Source: Ophiothrix spiculata (taxonomy: Eukaryota > Echinodermata > Ophiuroidea > Amphilepidida > Ophiotrichidae). From it: DNA of 20,890 nt. The notes below the pieces were generated by a model. That model was not told the DNA's origin and ran no database searches. It saw nothing but the letters and a program-made list of their open reading frames with translations. Numbering within the stretch: the stretch's first letter is position 1; each line of letters begins with the position of its first letter. The stretch is from the NCBI GenBank assembly GCA_000969725.1, contig JXSR01S065556.1. One strand, 5' to 3'. The position numbers were made by a program, and so were the translations under genes. This document shows positions 18,968 to 20,890 of this stretch, one piece after another.

Positions 18968-19432
18968 TTTTCACAATGGCCACCAAATTAAAAAAAAATG
19001 GCTGCTATTTCTCTTTAGAAACGCTCATTTTTTGCTAAATGAACCAACTTTCTTGTCAACGTTTAACAAGTCAAGCTTGTAAGTTATTATTCAATATGGT
19101 AATAGAACACAAATAACGTATCTACTATGAGAATAATTTTAAAGAGCAGCAATTGATAATACAAATGAGTTTTAAACAATATTTTAATGAACCACAACTA
19201 AATATTTCAATGTTTTATTTTCAAACTGGCAGCCGTATATAATCTTGTTTCATTTTATGGACATTCTTTAGTTTCACGATTTTAACTAGTCTGAGAATTA
19301 AGAGAGTTACACATATTAAATATATTAAGCCACAACTGTTCCCCTTATAATTGCAAAATCTCGAACACCCGTGATGTCAACAATCCGTATAATGTAATCT
19401 ATTCATTATGAGATTACTTTCCAAGATTGACC
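18968..19432. other. ~465 bp B2 segment replacing the composite segment of B1
   Basis: This is B2 sequence between the shared AAAAGTTATAT (left) and GGGTTTGCAATCATTT (right), unlike anything in B1. It is ordinary AT-rich DNA with no gene or repeat ends visible. It probably represents the older state of the locus, with B1 having suffered both insertion and deletion. Confidence 0.4.
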
Positions 19433-20389
19433 ATGGGTTTGCAATCATTTTTAATGAATTTCGCGCTTGACCATATGTATTTGTCATTATGTCCAATGCG
19501 TCTGGAGAGTAGGAGACAAACGCCAATGAAAAGTTGTTTTCATCCTGGTATGCTCAATAAGAAAAAAAATCTCTGGAGAGTATCACATCTCATCATATTG
19601 AATATTGACAATTATTAGTTTTCGAATGAAATGCAAATGAAAACGTGAATTACACAAACAAAAGTAAATTGTTTCTTTAAATATCAAAGGGTCATACGTA
19701 AATTTCTACGACACGCAAACACATATTTATGATCGTATTTGCATATGGTTGTACTTAAACATATTGAATACATTAACCGTTGCTGCATTGAGCAAATAGA
19801 TAAAGTCATGCTGCCACTCAACACTTCATCTTTTTTTTCCATACTGACTACCTTTTCTTTTTCATATCCTTAATATAACCCCAGTTTGACGAGGAGTCAG
19901 AATAGGAATGATTTCAAATGGAACATGATTTAATTTGCTTTAGAAAATGTCACCATTATTGCTTTACTTTAAATTAATTGCGGCTGTACAAAATACGTGT
20001 CTATTAAGCATTGAGAATAAGGTTGATAAAACAGACACGTGTTTAAGTTTGCCATTTGGTAATTCGTGTTTGATGCTGCCTTGTTTATTGTCCGTAAACA
20101 CCGACAATCATTGTCAAAATTACTTGATTGCACTTTAAAATCGCTACTTTAAAATGTCGTAATTTTATAAATTTTCAGGAACTGAAATTGCTCCTTAAGT
20201 GTCAGAGAGGCTTTAGCCTTCCCAATATCCCCGGTGAGAAAACGACACTCTATGCTTAAACATTGTATACGAGTACGGTGGATGCATTTTCTGGAACATC
20301 GGATTTTTGCTGTAACAATTTTGACAAAGGTTGTAATAGCTTGGTAAAGCAACGGTACAATGATAAATTCTATAGCAGTATTTTGACTT

Positions 20390-20594
20390 GAAATGACGAA
20401 AATTAGTGCGCCTTACTCTTGCTATACCAAATTATCATTCATGATTAATGACAACTCGTCAGCATGAGTTTAGACTTGCAATTTAAATTGTACATTTTAA
20501 AATTTTTATAGCCTCTTTACATCTTCAATCTTTACTTGCACCGTTCTTCGTGAGAGGGGCAATATAGATAATATAACCCCAACTTGTGTATTAA
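20390..20594. other. ~200 bp B2 segment without match in B1
   Basis: This occupies the position of the 1.27 kb unmatched stretch of B1. It includes TCATTCATGATTAATGACA and a short GC-richer piece (CACCGTTCTTCGTGAGAGGG near 20538). Nothing further can be assigned. Confidence 0.4.
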
Positions 20595-20890
20595 TTCGTA
20601 TGCTTATTTCAAAGTTACATATCGTGTCAAATGTTCGTTTTGTTCAAAATACCATATCAGACGTTAACGATAATGTTGAAAAAATCTAGGGTATCATACG
20701 ATGAAACAACAACCGTACCTTTCTGTAGCACATGGTTTTACTTAAACATCCTGAATTCATTATCCTTAGATTTGGTTTGTTTGATATGCATTCATACATC
20801 TCCAAGTCATTAACAATTTCATCGGTTAATGAATATTTATATATACATGAACAAGAAAGACATATACTAGAATTCGATGTTTTGGTTCGC

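Larger units (their letters stand above)
16787..20890 (+). repeat. Tandem repeat monomer B2 (3' end outside window)
   Basis: This is the second copy of monomer B and is still matching B1 (near 11465-11772) when the window ends, so the array continues beyond it. It lacks the 254 bp MITE (B1 6492-6745) and the element at B1 8903-9538, giving clean comparison sites near 17085-17120 and 19725-19745. It has a private ~400 bp local duplication (17421-18220) and unmatched segments at ~18968-19432 and ~20390-20595. No open reading frame is preserved against B1. I see no gene. Confidence 0.85.

Overview
The window looks like non-coding nuclear DNA from an animal, most likely a marine invertebrate. A mollusc or similar lophotrochozoan is a guess only. 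The evidence is strong AT richness, no dense open reading frames, decayed DNA transposons and MITE-like elements, microsatellites, a metazoan histone 3'-end stem-loop fragment and a hammerhead-like motif of the kind found in animal retroelements. I find no intact protein-coding gene, rRNA, tRNA, CRISPR array or bacterial operon. Short ORFs of 60-104 codons are at chance level for this base composition.

The main structure is a nested tandem duplication. Positions 1-~11,770 align, in order and on the same strand, with ~12,070-20,890. The ~12 kb unit is itself made of two older, diverged monomers that share an ~0.8-0.9 kb head region. The layout is A1 (start before the window, to ~6207), B1 (~6208-11959), A2 (~11960-16786) and B2 (~16787 to past the end). 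A1 and A2 resemble each other closely, as do B1 and B2. A and B share only the head, including a ~90 bp core next to a splice-acceptor-like CAG that occurs four times (462, 6996, 12588, 17338).

Because each monomer has a partner, insertions can be read against a matching locus. A1 holds a 2.48 kb DNA transposon (1011-3487) with 256 bp terminal inverted repeats and a broken mariner/IS630-like (DDE) transposase, itself interrupted by ~1.35 kb. B1 holds a 254 bp TA-flanked MITE (6492-6745), a composite segment (8205-8590) with histone stem-loop and hammerhead-like motifs on the minus strand, a ~630 bp element with a 9 bp target duplication (8903-9538), and ~1.27 kb of unmatched DNA. A2 holds a 224 bp MITE with C/G-rich ends (14893-15116), an expanded CA/CCCA tract and a ~0.7 kb insertion. 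B2 holds a local ~400 bp tandem duplication (17421-18220).

No genes act together here. The value of the window is as a record of repeated segmental duplication and transposon insertion, with a few conserved blocks and RNA-structure motifs worth testing.
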